From Tetragonia tetragonoides (Eukaryota > Streptophyta > Magnoliopsida > Caryophyllales > Aizoaceae): 64,000 bases of DNA. The position numbers and the translations under genes are program-made. The stretch covers positions 39,291,001-39,355,000 of the forward strand of contig CM076143.1 in the NCBI GenBank assembly GCA_038025085.1. Direction: 5' to 3'. The notes below the pieces were generated by a model. That model worked only from the letters and a program-made list of their open reading frames with translations. It ran no database searches and was not told where the DNA came from. Shown here piece by piece: positions 47,094 through 57,708 of the stretch (position 1 is the stretch's first letter; every line of letters starts with the position of its first letter).

Positions 47094-49316
47094 TAGTCTC
47101 TTCATTCATTATTCGGTCATCACCATATTTCATATTAATACCATTATTCATACTTGACATTAATCATACCACATGTATACATATAATCATTTGACTTGAA
47201 CAAACATATTCAACCAATCTCACAACCCATTCAGTCATTATATAGCATGCAACTACTTGATCATCTCAATACTCACACAAGATCACCAAACACAACCAAA
47301 GCATCATCTAAATCATAGAAACTTATTAAACATGCTTCACAACATAAAACACCTTCGTTTTACTCACATAATCTTAAATCAAGCATCAAACTTTAATAAA
47401 CTAATTTGATACATAAATTAATATTATCAACTCATTCGGCCACCTCATAATCAACCCAAACAAATAATCTCATTTTCATAAAATAAATCCATTCAAAACC
47501 CAAATAGCATGTAATTAAATAAATCAAGTGATTATCTTCTTAATTCATGAAATTGGGGGTTTTGATGGACATGAGAGTACATTTGTCTTCCAAGCTCCAA
47601 AACTTCACCTTCCTTCTAGATTTCTCCTTTCCTCACTCACTAACACAAGCTCCTAATTTTAAATAAACATTTCACAAATATTAAAATCAGATTCTCAATT
47701 TCATATCTTTTCTTTCTCTTTTCTCTTTTCGGCCTTAAGCCATTTTGGGTTCTAATATAGTCCTTTGAATTCTCCTAGAAATTTCTATAAATAATCTAGT
47801 GATATTAATCCCTTTATTAACTATTGGGTTTTGAAAATTATCAACTTAATCTTGTTTTGTTTCTTCAAAAACCCTTTTCGAAAGACTAGATGTTAATGAT
47901 CCATTTTCTAAGCTTTTCTCATTTTCGAAATTACCAAGTCTTAAATTAGTGAAAATGTTGGCTAAGTCAAAATAAGTCAAGATTGAGATTTACGTGGATG
48001 ATCCATGAACATGCAAGAACGTAAAATTGAATTTTTAGATTGGATTATCAAGATCTTGGACTTTCAAGTCATTTATTTTATAAATCAATCTTTGTTATTC
48101 ATCTAAGTCCATTTTACACTTTTTAGGGTTTTTATTTTCTTAAGCATGAATTTCTAAGTGATTGATAAGTGATTAAGTAAAAATGGAAGTTGTAAAGTTT
48201 TAACCTTGAAGATGTTGTGGTGGTGCTCTTGAAGGTCCGGGGTCCGTACGTCAAAGAGAGGGTGGTGCTACGATGGTGGTGGCGGTGGTGAGAGAAGGAG
48301 AAGAACAGAGAGAGTTAGACAATGTAAGAAATGCATTTAGAAATGAAGAACAAAATGAATAAATATCGAAGGATGAGTTTGTTATAATTTTCTTACCAAT
48401 TTTTCTTCTTTTTCTTCTTTCTTTCTCTCGATATCTCTCTACTTCATGTTAGCTTACTTTGTTTGAGTGATGTTTGAACTAAATGGAGAATTGTTAAGAT
48501 GTTAGTGATGATGTGAAAAGAGAGTGAATAAAAAGGGAAGAGAGAAGAGGAGGTGCCAGTTTTGGGAAGAGAAAAAGGGATGTTTGTAGGCTTAGATTTG
48601 CCTGTAATTGTATCTCTAGTTTTTGGGAAAGAAAACTAATGATGGGTAGGGGTATGGTTTGCTTTCAATCCATTAGTTCTTTTTCTTTCACTTTTCCAAA
48701 TTTTAAAACGAGAAGATCTTTCCCTTCTTCTTCTTCCCTTCACCGTCCCCTCACTCACCCTTTTACATTCAAAATTCACTTGTTTTTCCTTTTCTCTTAT
48801 TTCTTGTTAACTAGTTTAGTGAATAGTAGTGGAACATGGTTGTTGGTGACTTGGCAAACATGAACATGGTGGAAGATTGGGTGAGTGACAAATGGAAAGA
48901 AACCCTCCATTTTGTTGACAAGTAAGGTAGTGAGTGGCAAGAGTGGATAATAAAATGATTAGGAAAAATCTGAATTTTATTAAGCAAAGTTAAATCCCCA
49001 TAATCATAGCTTAATCCATTCGTTAGTTTAAACATTATATTAGTTTGGTCTAAGCATAATCGGAATCTAGTTTAGTTCTTACATTAGTTTAGTTTATAGA
49101 CTTTAGAGGAATAAGCAAAGTTTAATTTCAATCTTAATTTAATTGACCACGTTTAGTCACTAGTACACCCGTTAGTTTTGTTAATGGCGTTTATAACACT
49201 AATGGGATCATTATTTTTGCTAATTATAATTTATAATGCTAAGCGAAAATTTTTATGCTAGTTAAATACTATATTAGTTTAATAAGAGTGTTTAAATTTT
49301 TGGGTTATTAATTACA
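47094..49316. other. Non-coding remainder of the probable solo LTR
   Basis: AT-rich with a GGTGGTGGCGGTGGTG stretch near 48275 and CT-rich tracts near 48400 and 48720. The frames seen are short and low-complexity; I recognise no gene. Confidence 0.35.
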
Positions 49317-50062
49317 TACCGGCCGATTGATAATGGACATTGACCTACAAAAACATTACTCCATACAATTTCATACAAAAACGAGAAATTTGCTTCTTTT
49401 TCTTTTTGTCTTTTACTTTTTCTTTTTTCCCCTTCAAAAAATTTGAGTTGCAAGTATCATTGTAGGAAGTCTATGAACCATAGAAGGATAGCGAAGCATT
49501 AAATTACAATGATCAACAGAACTCGTTCAATTTTTAAATTAATTTGTTTCTTGTTAGTGGATGACATTTAAAAATATCATTTTACAATAGATGCTCACAT
49601 AATCATCCTCACGGCATATCGCATACCCTCTCTTCTTGTTCGATCCACTACATGTCTGCAAGTATCAAGCATAAGTGATGCATTACCACTTGAAACTTTT
49701 GACATTTACAGAAAAATTTCCCTATACCCCCGAAAACTTCAAGTAAATATATTTAACAATACTCATGAAGTAACATGAGTGGTTGTAGAAATGATTATGG
49801 CCCAGAATGACATTATTATTCGTGTTGGTTGCGACTGAAATAGAGTCACACAAGGAGGAGAGAGGAAGGGTGGGAAGAGCTATTTAAGCAAGTCAAGATA
49901 AAGTTGGAGCAAGTCAAGATGTACGTGTTATTGATTCAATTTTCAACTCATTTTGTATCAGATTAATATTATTGGAATCAAAACCGTATGCAATAGCAAA
50001 CCTCACACCTAAACAGTGTCTTTTCATCAGAGTACACATTTGCAAAAAAAAATTCCAAAGCA
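49317..50062. other. No gene recognised
   Basis: AT-rich intergenic sequence with no long frame or recognisable element ends. Confidence 0.3.
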
Positions 50063-50660
50063 AGAAGCCTCTCATTCTATTTCCCCTAGAATTATGGGCT
50101 ATTTCTCTGGATGGGGCGTTGCGGGAACTCTGATATTATCCACAAGATATTGATGGTATGCTTTGTCGTCGTTAAAAGTTATACTAGAAACAATCACGCA
50201 TAATTATCATTGAAAAAATACATAAAAATAATCTGTAATTTGCCCCATGTTACAAAAATAATTCGAAGTTTAGCAATTCACAAAAATACTCCATGTTTCG
50301 ACCCATCACACTTGAACTATTTAACAATCACGGGGTTATATTTCCGTTAACTTCCGTCCAAAGTGACACTAGTAAAACTTAGATTTAATACTAATAATAC
50401 GAGAAAATAATAATAATTAGAAACAACAAGTGTTTACTTCCCCTTCTCTCTATGTGCTAGCGGAGTAGTGTTGTAGTGCGATAAACACTGGTTAGTATGA
50501 GATGAGTCTGCTTATGCTGTTGGATTAGTTTTTCATATACCATTAATAGTGATCCTTTTCTTTTCCCTCTAAATTGCTTCTCTTTTTGGGCAACGGTTTG
50601 TATTGACATCAAGTTAAGACGACTCAACTATAAGTTTCTACTAGATTTTTGGCCCGTGCA
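50063..50660 (+). repeat. Second copy of the dispersed repeat (PIF empty site)
   Basis: Aligns with 11326-11582 plus 18319-18680 and reads straight through the PIF/Harbinger insertion point (CCCATCACACTTGAAC at about 50302-50317). It ends where the element C LTR inserted, inside the shared CTAGATTTTTGGC segment. No coding potential is seen. Confidence 0.88.
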
Positions 50661-50850
50661 TGTAAGGATCCGGGATTTTCATCCATATGTTTCCACGGAG
50701 TACGTCCTTATAGAAAATTTGTAAGTTGGGGGTTTAGATAAGTTCAAGGGACCATCGATTTAAAAAAGTTTTTGTAAAGACTGTATTGAGAGTGAATGAA
50801 AAAGTTAGTAATACTTTGAGAATGATCTACGTAGAGTGCTTCGAAAAAAA

Positions 50851-51275
50851 GTGACTAAACACCGCTCGGTGGGTAACGAGATTCCGTACCTGTACGAGAA
50901 ACGAAAAAGTCGTCGAGACAGCGCGATTAAAAATAATGGCTGTAAATGGAAAGTAACATTGGTGAGAGTGAATAGTATAAATGCTTTATTCTGAGCAAAC
51001 AGTGACTAAGCATCACTCGGCGGATGTCGAGATTCCGTCCCTGCACAAGAAACGAAAAGGTTGACAAGACATCGCGATCAAAAATGACGGCTGTAAAATG
51101 GCTAAAAACATATGAACAGTTTAAATGCAATAGCTTAAGCAATCATTGACTGAAACATATAAAAACAAAGGACAGTATAACCGCAACAATTTAATCAATC
51201 ATTGACTGACACAAAATAAGTAACCTCGGAGAAGGACAGTTTAACCGCAATAACTTAAGAGATCATTGACTGACC
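50851..51275 (+). repeat. About 151-bp imperfect tandem repeat in element C LTR
   Basis: GTGACTAA(A/G)CA(C/T)C(G/A)CTCGG starts copies at 50851 and 51002, each continuing through GAGATTCCGT, AGAAACGAAAA and GCGAT.AAAAAT. Shorter, more diverged pieces with ATCATTGACTGA follow to 51275. Confidence 0.8.
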
Positions 51276-51280
51276 CGGTT

Positions 51281-51436
51281 TTGTGATGTTTGGACTTTGG
51301 GACATTGAGACTTTGGGATATTTGGATATTGAGACTTTGGGACATTGGGATTTTGGGACATTGAGACTTTGGGACATTGGGATTTTGGGACATTGAGACT
51401 TCGAGACTTTGGGACATTGGGATTTTGGGACATTGA
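51281..51436 (+). repeat. GGGACATTGAGACTTT minisatellite
   Basis: About ten alternating copies of GGGACATTGAGACTTT and GGGACATTGGGATTTT. Repetitive frames on the opposite strand (repeated PKSQC) come from this array and are not a protein. Confidence 0.93.
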
Positions 51437-51730
51437 TGAGGCCAGAAGATTTACCGGGCTTAAAATAAATTTCACACTCCGGGCGATAAATATCGTCGGG
51501 GCGTATATCCGGGCTTAAGCATTTGGGACCTGCAAAAATAATTGTGTTAGTTTTACCTGAAAATAAATGGTACCGTAAGATGGGCCAACTGTTGAATTTG
51601 AATTTGTGGGCCAAAGAGGCTAGCTCCCGCGCGCTTGGTACTGATTTTGCCGCGAACGAACTGAAGTAACGGCTTCTGGGCTGGAAAAGTCATGGGGCGG
51701 TAAGTGGGGGCCCGCGTGTGCAGGCCTGGC

Positions 51731-51830
51731 AGGGCCGCTAGCGGCCCAGGCTAGTGGCGCTGGGCTCTTGGTGAGGGCCGCTAGTGGCTCTCACAAGCGC
51801 CACTAGCGGCGCTCAACTTGAGCAGCCTAA
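51731..51830 (+). promoter_or_regulatory. Promoter-like array upstream of aORF1-C
   Basis: GGGCCGCTAGCGGCCC and related GCCACTAGCGGCGC repeats at 51731-51815, then GGCTTTTTTGCG (51832-51843). This is the same order as upstream of aORF2-C. No clear TATA box is seen before the ATG at 52102. Confidence 0.5.
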
Positions 51831-52101
51831 AGGCTTTTTTGCGAATTTCTTTCTCGCGTTTTGCCTCATTCTTCTTCTTCTCGCCGAGCCATTGTCGAGC
51901 AATACTCACCATTGTTGAGTGCTTTAACTTCCTTGAGTTAGGTTGATTTTTGACCAAATTCTTCGATTTTTGTCTTGAACTTGCTTATTTTTCCGCCTAG
52001 TTGCTGAATTTTGGGTTGCATTGTTGAATGGGTACTTGTTTCATGCGAATCTGAAACTTGAAATTTTCACTTGTAGAGAGAGAAAGCTTCATTCTTCTTC
52101 C

Positions 52102-54844
52102 ATGGCTTCCAAGGACAAAGGAAAACGTCCCATAGGTGAGGAGGAGGAGAACCGGGACCTTTTTCGTACTGGGCTTCCTTCTACTATTACGCCCCGTGCT
52201 CGACATGCAGACGGGGCACGTTTGTACCAGGATTCGTTCATGCGGTTGGACTGGCGCCCGGCTGGGGTTTGGGACCGTAGTATTTTGCTAATGGATAGGT
52301 AGAATTATCTTTCTAACCTTCAGTTGGTATGTTTTCTGACTCTCTCTGTTTTTGGTTCTGTTCAGTTATTTTTTTTTTTTTTGAACTGTTAGTGCTTCGG
52401 CACACGAACAAATTGGGACTTGTACTGGATTGGTGGCCAACTGTATATAATTTGTGTGGAATTATTTTGGCTGTATTGGTAGTATGTGGAGTGTTGAGAA
52501 AATTTTGTTTGTTGGCTAGGGTATTGGTGTTTTGCTGCAGGCTCATGGGTCTACTTCCCATTGGGCTATGATGTTGGAGACTTTTTCTGTGGGAGCTAGG
52601 GAGCTAGTGCAGGGTTTAGGTTTTGGGCACTTTTTGTCTATTATCCCGGCTTGTCACTCTGGGGACACTAGGATCATCGCTCCGGGGTTATTGGAGAGGT
52701 TCTGGGATACCAGAACACCTTCCATACGCCGTGGGGGAGATGTTTCCTACCCCTATCAGTTTGCTGTGCTGACGGGCTTATCTTTTAGAGGGCATTGTAT
52801 ACAGTATGACGTGGATTTCCATCGGCAGAGTGATAGGTTGCTTGAGCTTTATGGGCCTGTGTCCGCCCATTTTAAAGATGACCGGGTTTCCTTCAGAGGT
52901 TATGGGCGGCCTTGGCGGAGCAGGGGATTACTGAGGAGGAGAGGGCCCGTATTTTCTTAGTTTGCTTGTTGGGGTCGACCATTTTCGCTCAGAAGAAGAG
53001 CGTGTGTCAGGTCGGCTTCTTTACATGTTTGGACGACTTGTCCACGGTCCATGAGTACAACTTTGGTGCTTCTGCATATGCTACCTTGGTGAGATGGTGC
53101 CGCCAGGCTTGTAGGCCTAGGCCGACGAGTGAGAGGGTGTCTATCTCGGGCCCGTGGAAGATACTGGAGGTAGGCACATATATTTCCCTTTTCCTTTGCA
53201 CATGCATGCTTTTCAGGAGAATTGCAGCTTATCATTTTTTGCTTGTATGGCAGCTATGGTTCTTTGAGTATTTTCCTGCTTTTGGTCCTCACCGTCCTGG
53301 TTTGAGGATGTTCCCACTAGGTTCACGGTGGATTGGTAGAGATAACCACTCATTTACCTCTTTGGAGTATTTCCGGGCTACCTTTGAGAGTCATGCTGCG
53401 TCTGAGGTACGTTGCCTTTGATTTGCTTATGTAATCCTTTTGGTCCATTTGGTGTGAATGAACATTGATCTGGTAATCTGCAGGTGTCGTGGACTGCCTT
53501 CGACGGTATTCCCGGGGTTCCGCCCCATATTACCGTCGAGTCCTTTAGGGTATCTTCCTTGCGGGTGATCTTTGAGGGGCCATTTGGCTCTGTGTGGTAC
53601 TTGGGGGACCGCTTGAGTCGGCTTCTCTATCCTGCCTTGGGTGATCATTTGGTTCCGGAGGACCCTACAATGACCATGTTCTACCTGCGCAGCCTGAGCG
53701 TGGAAGACTTGAGGGTCGTGGCTAGTGGTATGGTGGCCACAGAGTTTATTGAGCAAGAGATTGCTAGCTTGGATCGTACGGCTGTATACCTGGCCTATTG
53801 CTTGGGTCGTCTGATGCCGAACCTCACTTCTGAGGTAAGACCTTTATTTGTGCCCTTCTCAGCTATATCGTGATATAATGACTTTTGTATTTTGTAGGCG
53901 GATCGTTTGGCTCCTCAAGGTCCCAGGAGGTCCCATTGCAGAGTTCCTCGGGGCCAGCCCCCAAGTGTGACCTTGGTGACAGTAAGGGACGTATAGTAGA
54001 CGAGTTCCCTCTACATACTGCTGATGGGGAGACCGTGGAGGGCTTGCCCTTGCATGATGGTTGTACGAGGGTAAGTTTTTTTTTTTTATCGCTTCTTGTG
54101 TTTTGTGTTTGCTTTTGAATGCTGAACCCATCTTTTGTAGTTGAACCGGGAGAAGACATCTCAAGTCTTCAAGCTCATCCACCTGTTGAAGAAAGGCTAT
54201 AGTCGGGTGATGAGCAATGGGAAGAGTTCTCGGTCTAGGACTGCTGATGTAAGTAGACTTTTGTCCTTTGTTTAGCTAAGTGAAGTGCTTAACTTAACAT
54301 TTCGGTCTTGATTGGTTTGCAGATGTCACACTCCTCTTCTTCGGTGGGACCCCGACGTTCTTCTGCTGCGAGGGTCTCATCGGCGAGCAGGCCATCTGTT
54401 GCTCGTTCCCCTCCTGTAGTTGTGACCAGGCCTCCTGTTGATGAGGCGCCCGAACCTTCTGTGCAGCACATTCCTGTGCCTGAGATGTTTTCTCCGGTGG
54501 GTTTTCAGCCTTCTTTCGATAGTAGGCATACTGTGACCCCTATGGCTGGAGGTTTGGCGAACGCCCCTGGATGGGACGTGCCTCAAACTGGGCCTTCATA
54601 TCAGGATAGGGCTATGGACTTTGTTGGTCAGGCCACAGAGAGCTTCTTTAGAGGGGGGTATCCGGCAGGTACCCCTATGCATGCGCCAACATATGATGGA
54701 CGGGATATGAGGCCTAACAACAGCAGGCCCATTTATAGCTCGTTTAGTACTCAGGGCTCCTTCCACTATTCGGTCGGGAACTATGGCCAAGGACCATCTG
54801 TTGAAGATGAGGCTGACATCAATGGCGATGATGACTCCGATTGA
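52102..54844 (+). pseudogene. aORF1-C: antisense seven-exon plant-mobile-domain-like gene, broken
   Basis: ATG at 52102. Exons: 52102-52326, 52541-53169, 53254-53406, 53484-53834, 53898-54070, 54141-54248, 54323-54844, all with GT/AG ends and phase-0 junctions matching aORF1-A one for one. Exon 2 carries LLERFWDTRTPS...GGDVSYPYQFAVLTGLSFRG, exon 3 opens LWFFEYFP, and exon 4 has FEGPFGSVWYLGDRL, aligning with the A copy; exon 7 is Ser/Pro/Gly-rich with an acidic end. Breaks: TAG at 52300-52302, a frameshift in exon 2 near 52895-52915 and one in exon 5. About 720 residues if uninterrupted. Not expected to make a full protein. Confidence 0.75.
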
Positions 54845-55230
54845 GCAATGTAGGATAGCTTTGTAAACATTGGCCTTGAAACTTTGAGCTCCTGTTTTTA
54901 TGCATTTTATATGATATGTATGTTATGATGACTCGATTATGCCCGTCTGATCTTTAAGTATGCAATGTGTTATGCAGTAAAAGAGTAGGCCACAATTTAG
55001 GGAATAAAATAAAAAGGGGTAAAAATTGCAAAAAAAAAGCAAAAATTACATATATTATACCCCCTAAAAAAAAGAATAATAATAAAAAAAAAAAAAGAAA
55101 ATGGGGAAAAAAATAAGAGTCTCGGGCTTTGTAATTCCGTTGTGCATCTGAAAAACTGGGCTTAAGTCGAGCAGAATAGACCAAGTGGGCGGGCTGGAGC
55201 AAAAGGAGAAAAATCAACTAGGCTAAGGTC
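54845..55230. other. Spacer between aORF1-C and aORF2-C
   Basis: A-rich tracts at 55000-55110 and nothing coding; it parallels the purine-rich spacer in element A at 23310-23470. Confidence 0.45.
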
Positions 55231-55329
55231 AGGGCCACTAGCGACGCTGGACACAGCCGCTAGCGGCTCTGGCTTTGGGCCTTTTTCGTAGATTTCTGAC
55301 TTTTTTTACCCGATTCTTTGCCTATAAAT
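55231..55329 (+). promoter_or_regulatory. Promoter-like region of aORF2-C
   Basis: GCCACTAGCGACGCTGG and AGCCGCTAGCGGCTCTGG at 55233-55274, then GGGCCTTTTTCG (55277-55288), then the TATA box CTATAAATAG at 55322-55331, 75-80 bp before the ATG at 55404. This is the same element order as in the LTR at 60300-61794 (array, TTTTTTCGGCCC, TATAAATA). Confidence 0.65.
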
Positions 55330-55403
55330 AGGATTTACAAGATGTCCAATGTCGTATCTCCTTTTCAGACATTAGCTCTCTCAAATTTCCCACAGCTTCT
55401 ACC

Positions 55404-56735
55404 ATGGTGAAATCCTTTGAAAACCTGTTCGATGCCTGGTGTAAAAATCTGACCATAAAAGATAAACTTGAACTGGCTCCGTACCATATCTCTACCTTAT
55501 TGGCTTTAAGACCAACCAAAATTTTGTGGCCCCTCCTTCGATCTGCTCTGAATTTCGGTAACTCTGAATTATGCCCTCTAGTTGAAGAATTTGTTGCGAT
55601 TACTAACATGTCTGATGTTCTTCCCCAAGCTGTGCCTTATTTGAGGGATGGTTTTAGCAATCAGTACAAGAAATCTCTAGGTTTGATATCTGCAGAAGCC
55701 AAAAGCATGATTCTCGGTGTCGATGTGGACTTAGTTCAAATTTGTGAAAAGTTTGTTATTTCTTCTGAATAGGATGTGATATTTAGGCGTTGTCGTCGAC
55801 AGGCCTTTGTACTTTGCCTGTTAAATCGCCTATTGTTTGCTAATGCAGAGTCTTCCAACTTGGGTAGAGCCTCGTTGTTGCGAGTGGTTAATCAAATGGC
55901 TGAAGGGCATTCTCCTTTGCATCTGGTTGTAGGGGAAACTATTCTAGGGCTTGACAGGTTGAAAATTTTGCCTCACGAAGCTTTTTCTGGCAGCCCCCTG
56001 CTACTTCAAGTTTGGTTATGTGAGCATCTAAGGTTGATAGAATCGCTGGAGAAAATGATAGTTCGTACCCCTCGAGCCTGGTCAAAGAAAACTTATACCG
56101 CTACTAGCTTCTTGGCTAGAAAAAGGTTATATGATGAAAAGACCCTTGCTGAATGGGATGCCTTTTTCCGTGCATGACCACTTATCCGTTGGCATGTGAT
56201 TTGGTGGAGCTTGACCTTTTTAGTGGCTTGCAACAAATTTATCCCTCATACTACCATAGTGGGGCTGTACAGGAGTACCTTCTTCTTTCCTTCTAGGGTT
56301 ATGAGGCAATATGGGTTGAAGCAGGTTATCCCTCATCAGGAGACTATGAGACCGCCTACCTTGGCTTTGACCACCGAGTTTGCTAAGGATTGGGGAAAAT
56401 ATTGGCGTAGCTGGGATCGCTGGACTGTACCTCAGGTGATTGCCCCGACTAAAGTTTCTGAGACCCACTTGAACTGGCTTTCCTGCAGTGATGGAGAAGC
56501 GAGACGAGCCCTTCGTCATGAGGAGTGGGACCAACTAAAGCCTAAGTATGACTCAAGAACAGGAAGCAAGAAAAGAAAGGAAGGGCCTTATGAGGAAGAC
56601 TATCACATACTGAAAAGAGGCAAGCCCCCATCTCAATGAAGCGATCATAAGTCGTCCTCAAGCCAGGGTCCTTCAAAGAAGACCTCTTCAACGAAGCCTT
56701 CTAAAGGGAAGAAGGATCAAAGTAGTTTTCTTTAG
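55404..56735 (+). pseudogene. aORF2-C: antisense DUF7745-like gene, intronless, with stops
   Basis: ATG at 55404. A single frame runs to TAG at 56733-56735 with three in-frame stops (TAG 55770-55772, TGA 56175-56177, TGA 56637-56639) and no indel. It aligns with aORF2-A along its length: N-terminal FDAW, SELC..VEEF (about residues 52-62), RQAFVLCLLNRLLF, HLVVGETILGLDRLK, then GLYRSTFFFPSRVMRQYGLK, and a Lys/Ser-rich tail. Where A has its intron, C reads directly through CTTCAAGTTTGG. The product, if any, would be about 440 residues. Converges with the integrase end at 57037. Confidence 0.78.
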
Positions 56736-56907
56736 AAAGCAAGTCTAGTTTTAAAAAATAATAGGATTTTGTTTAGCTCAAACCCTCGTAGTTGCACTTT
56801 TTTTTTTACCTTAGGAAGTTTAATTTTTTGCAATGTAAGCTTTATTTGTTCAGTTTGAATAAAGATTATCCCTTTTGAATGAGTTGAATGGAATTTTGGA
56901 TTGATTT

Positions 56908-56970
56908 TGGCCGGGCCCCTTAAAATGGGTACCTAGGTATCCAGTGTGGAATCAGGCCAGCGTAGTTCGT
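56908..56970. other. Conserved non-coding box between pol and aORF2 (element C)
   Basis: GGCCGGGCCCC...ATGGGTACCTAGGTATCC.GTGTGGAATCAGGCCAGCGTAGTTCGT matches the box at 25718-25790 of element A, in the same place relative to the two convergent genes. Confidence 0.6.
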
Positions 56971-57036
56971 TCAATTTGTGTACGTCTCTTTTGTTTGATT
57001 TTCGGAATTATTTTTTTTAAATTATTTAGACGTAAC

Positions 57037-57580
57037 ACTTTTTCAGTTGGTCCATGTTGGTGAGCTGACTGAACTCGATGCCATCAATGTCCATGAGTCG
57101 GACTGCGCCTCCTGATTAGATGTCTTTAATGATGAACGGACCGGACCAATTGGGTCGAAATTTGCTTCTGGGGTCGGTAACTGGGGCACGCAATTCTTTC
57201 AAACCTAAGTCTCCTTCCTTCAGATTTTGAGGTCGAACCTTTTTGCTGAATGCTCTTGCCATGCGTTGCTGGTACATGTGGGAATAGTCTAGGGCCCGTA
57301 GGCATCTTTCATCTGTCAACATGAGTTCTTCGTAGCGGGCTTGCAACCATTGGGTTTTGGGAATTTCACCCTCTAGGGCTATGCGCATCGAGGGTAGTTG
57401 GATTTCTATGGGTAGCACTGCTTCCATTCCATAGACCAGGGAATAAGATGTCGCTCCTGTGGAGGATCTTATGGATGTCCAATATCCCCAAAAGGCAAAT
57501 GGGAGTTTTATGGGCCAATCTGTGTAGTTTTCTATCATCTTTTCAATGATAGTCTTGAAGTTTTTGTTGGCGGCTTCCAC
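57037..57580 (-). pseudogene. Element C integrase, C-terminal part
   Basis: Begins at EAANKNFKTIIEKM (the catalytic Glu region) and runs through the core end (WGYWTSIRSSTGATSYSLVYGMEAVLP) and the SKFRPNWSGPFIIKDI block of the C-terminal domain. A stop at about 57116 precedes the last residues (QLTNMDQLKK-like, ending at about 57037). A frameshift at 57580-57709 separates it from the rest of integrase. Confidence 0.85.
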
Positions 57581-57708
57581 TGCGTCGTTGGTTTGGGGAC
57601 GGTAAGGGGATGATTTATGGTGCTGGATTTTGTAGTTCTTTAGGAGGGTAGCTGTTTCGGCTTTAAATGGGATCCATGGTCGCTAATAATTTCATGCGGA
57701 ACACCGTA

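Larger units (their letters stand above)
38706..49316. mobile_element. Probable large solo LTR hosting a LINE and two Helitrons
   Basis: Starts TGTAACGTCCCGG at 38706 and may end ...TTAATTACA at 49316, with 5-bp flanks TACTG (38701-38705) and TACCG (49317-49321), 4 of 5 matching. Removing the LINE and Helitrons leaves about 3.3 kb without domains. The 48200-48870 stretch (minus strand) resembles a CT-rich LTR leader. The right boundary is tentative; another TTACA end at 49083 is possible but has no matching TSD. Confidence 0.4.
50661..51540 (-). mobile_element. Element C 3' LTR (inner boundary uncertain)
   Basis: The outer end TGTAAGGATCCGGG at 50661 is followed by blocks matching the other family LTRs for about 100 bp, then by family-specific repeat arrays. 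I cannot place the inner (TGTAGA-type) end; it may be lost or lie anywhere up to about 51700. The 5 bp before it are GTGCA. Confidence 0.6.

Noticed and set aside
48639..48863. A 74-residue hydrophobic frame that could be a small secreted protein
   Set aside because: Phe/Ser/Leu composition follows a CT-rich tract, there is no good termination context or homology I recognise, and it lies in repeat-derived sequence.
38706..49083. Alternative right end of the large solo LTR at 49083 (TTCTTACA)
   Set aside because: Flanks TACTG and TTAGT do not match, whereas the end at 49316 gives a 4-of-5 match.
51255..51614. Protein-like repeats of PKSQCPKVS
   Set aside because: Translation of the GGGACATT minisatellite on the opposite strand.
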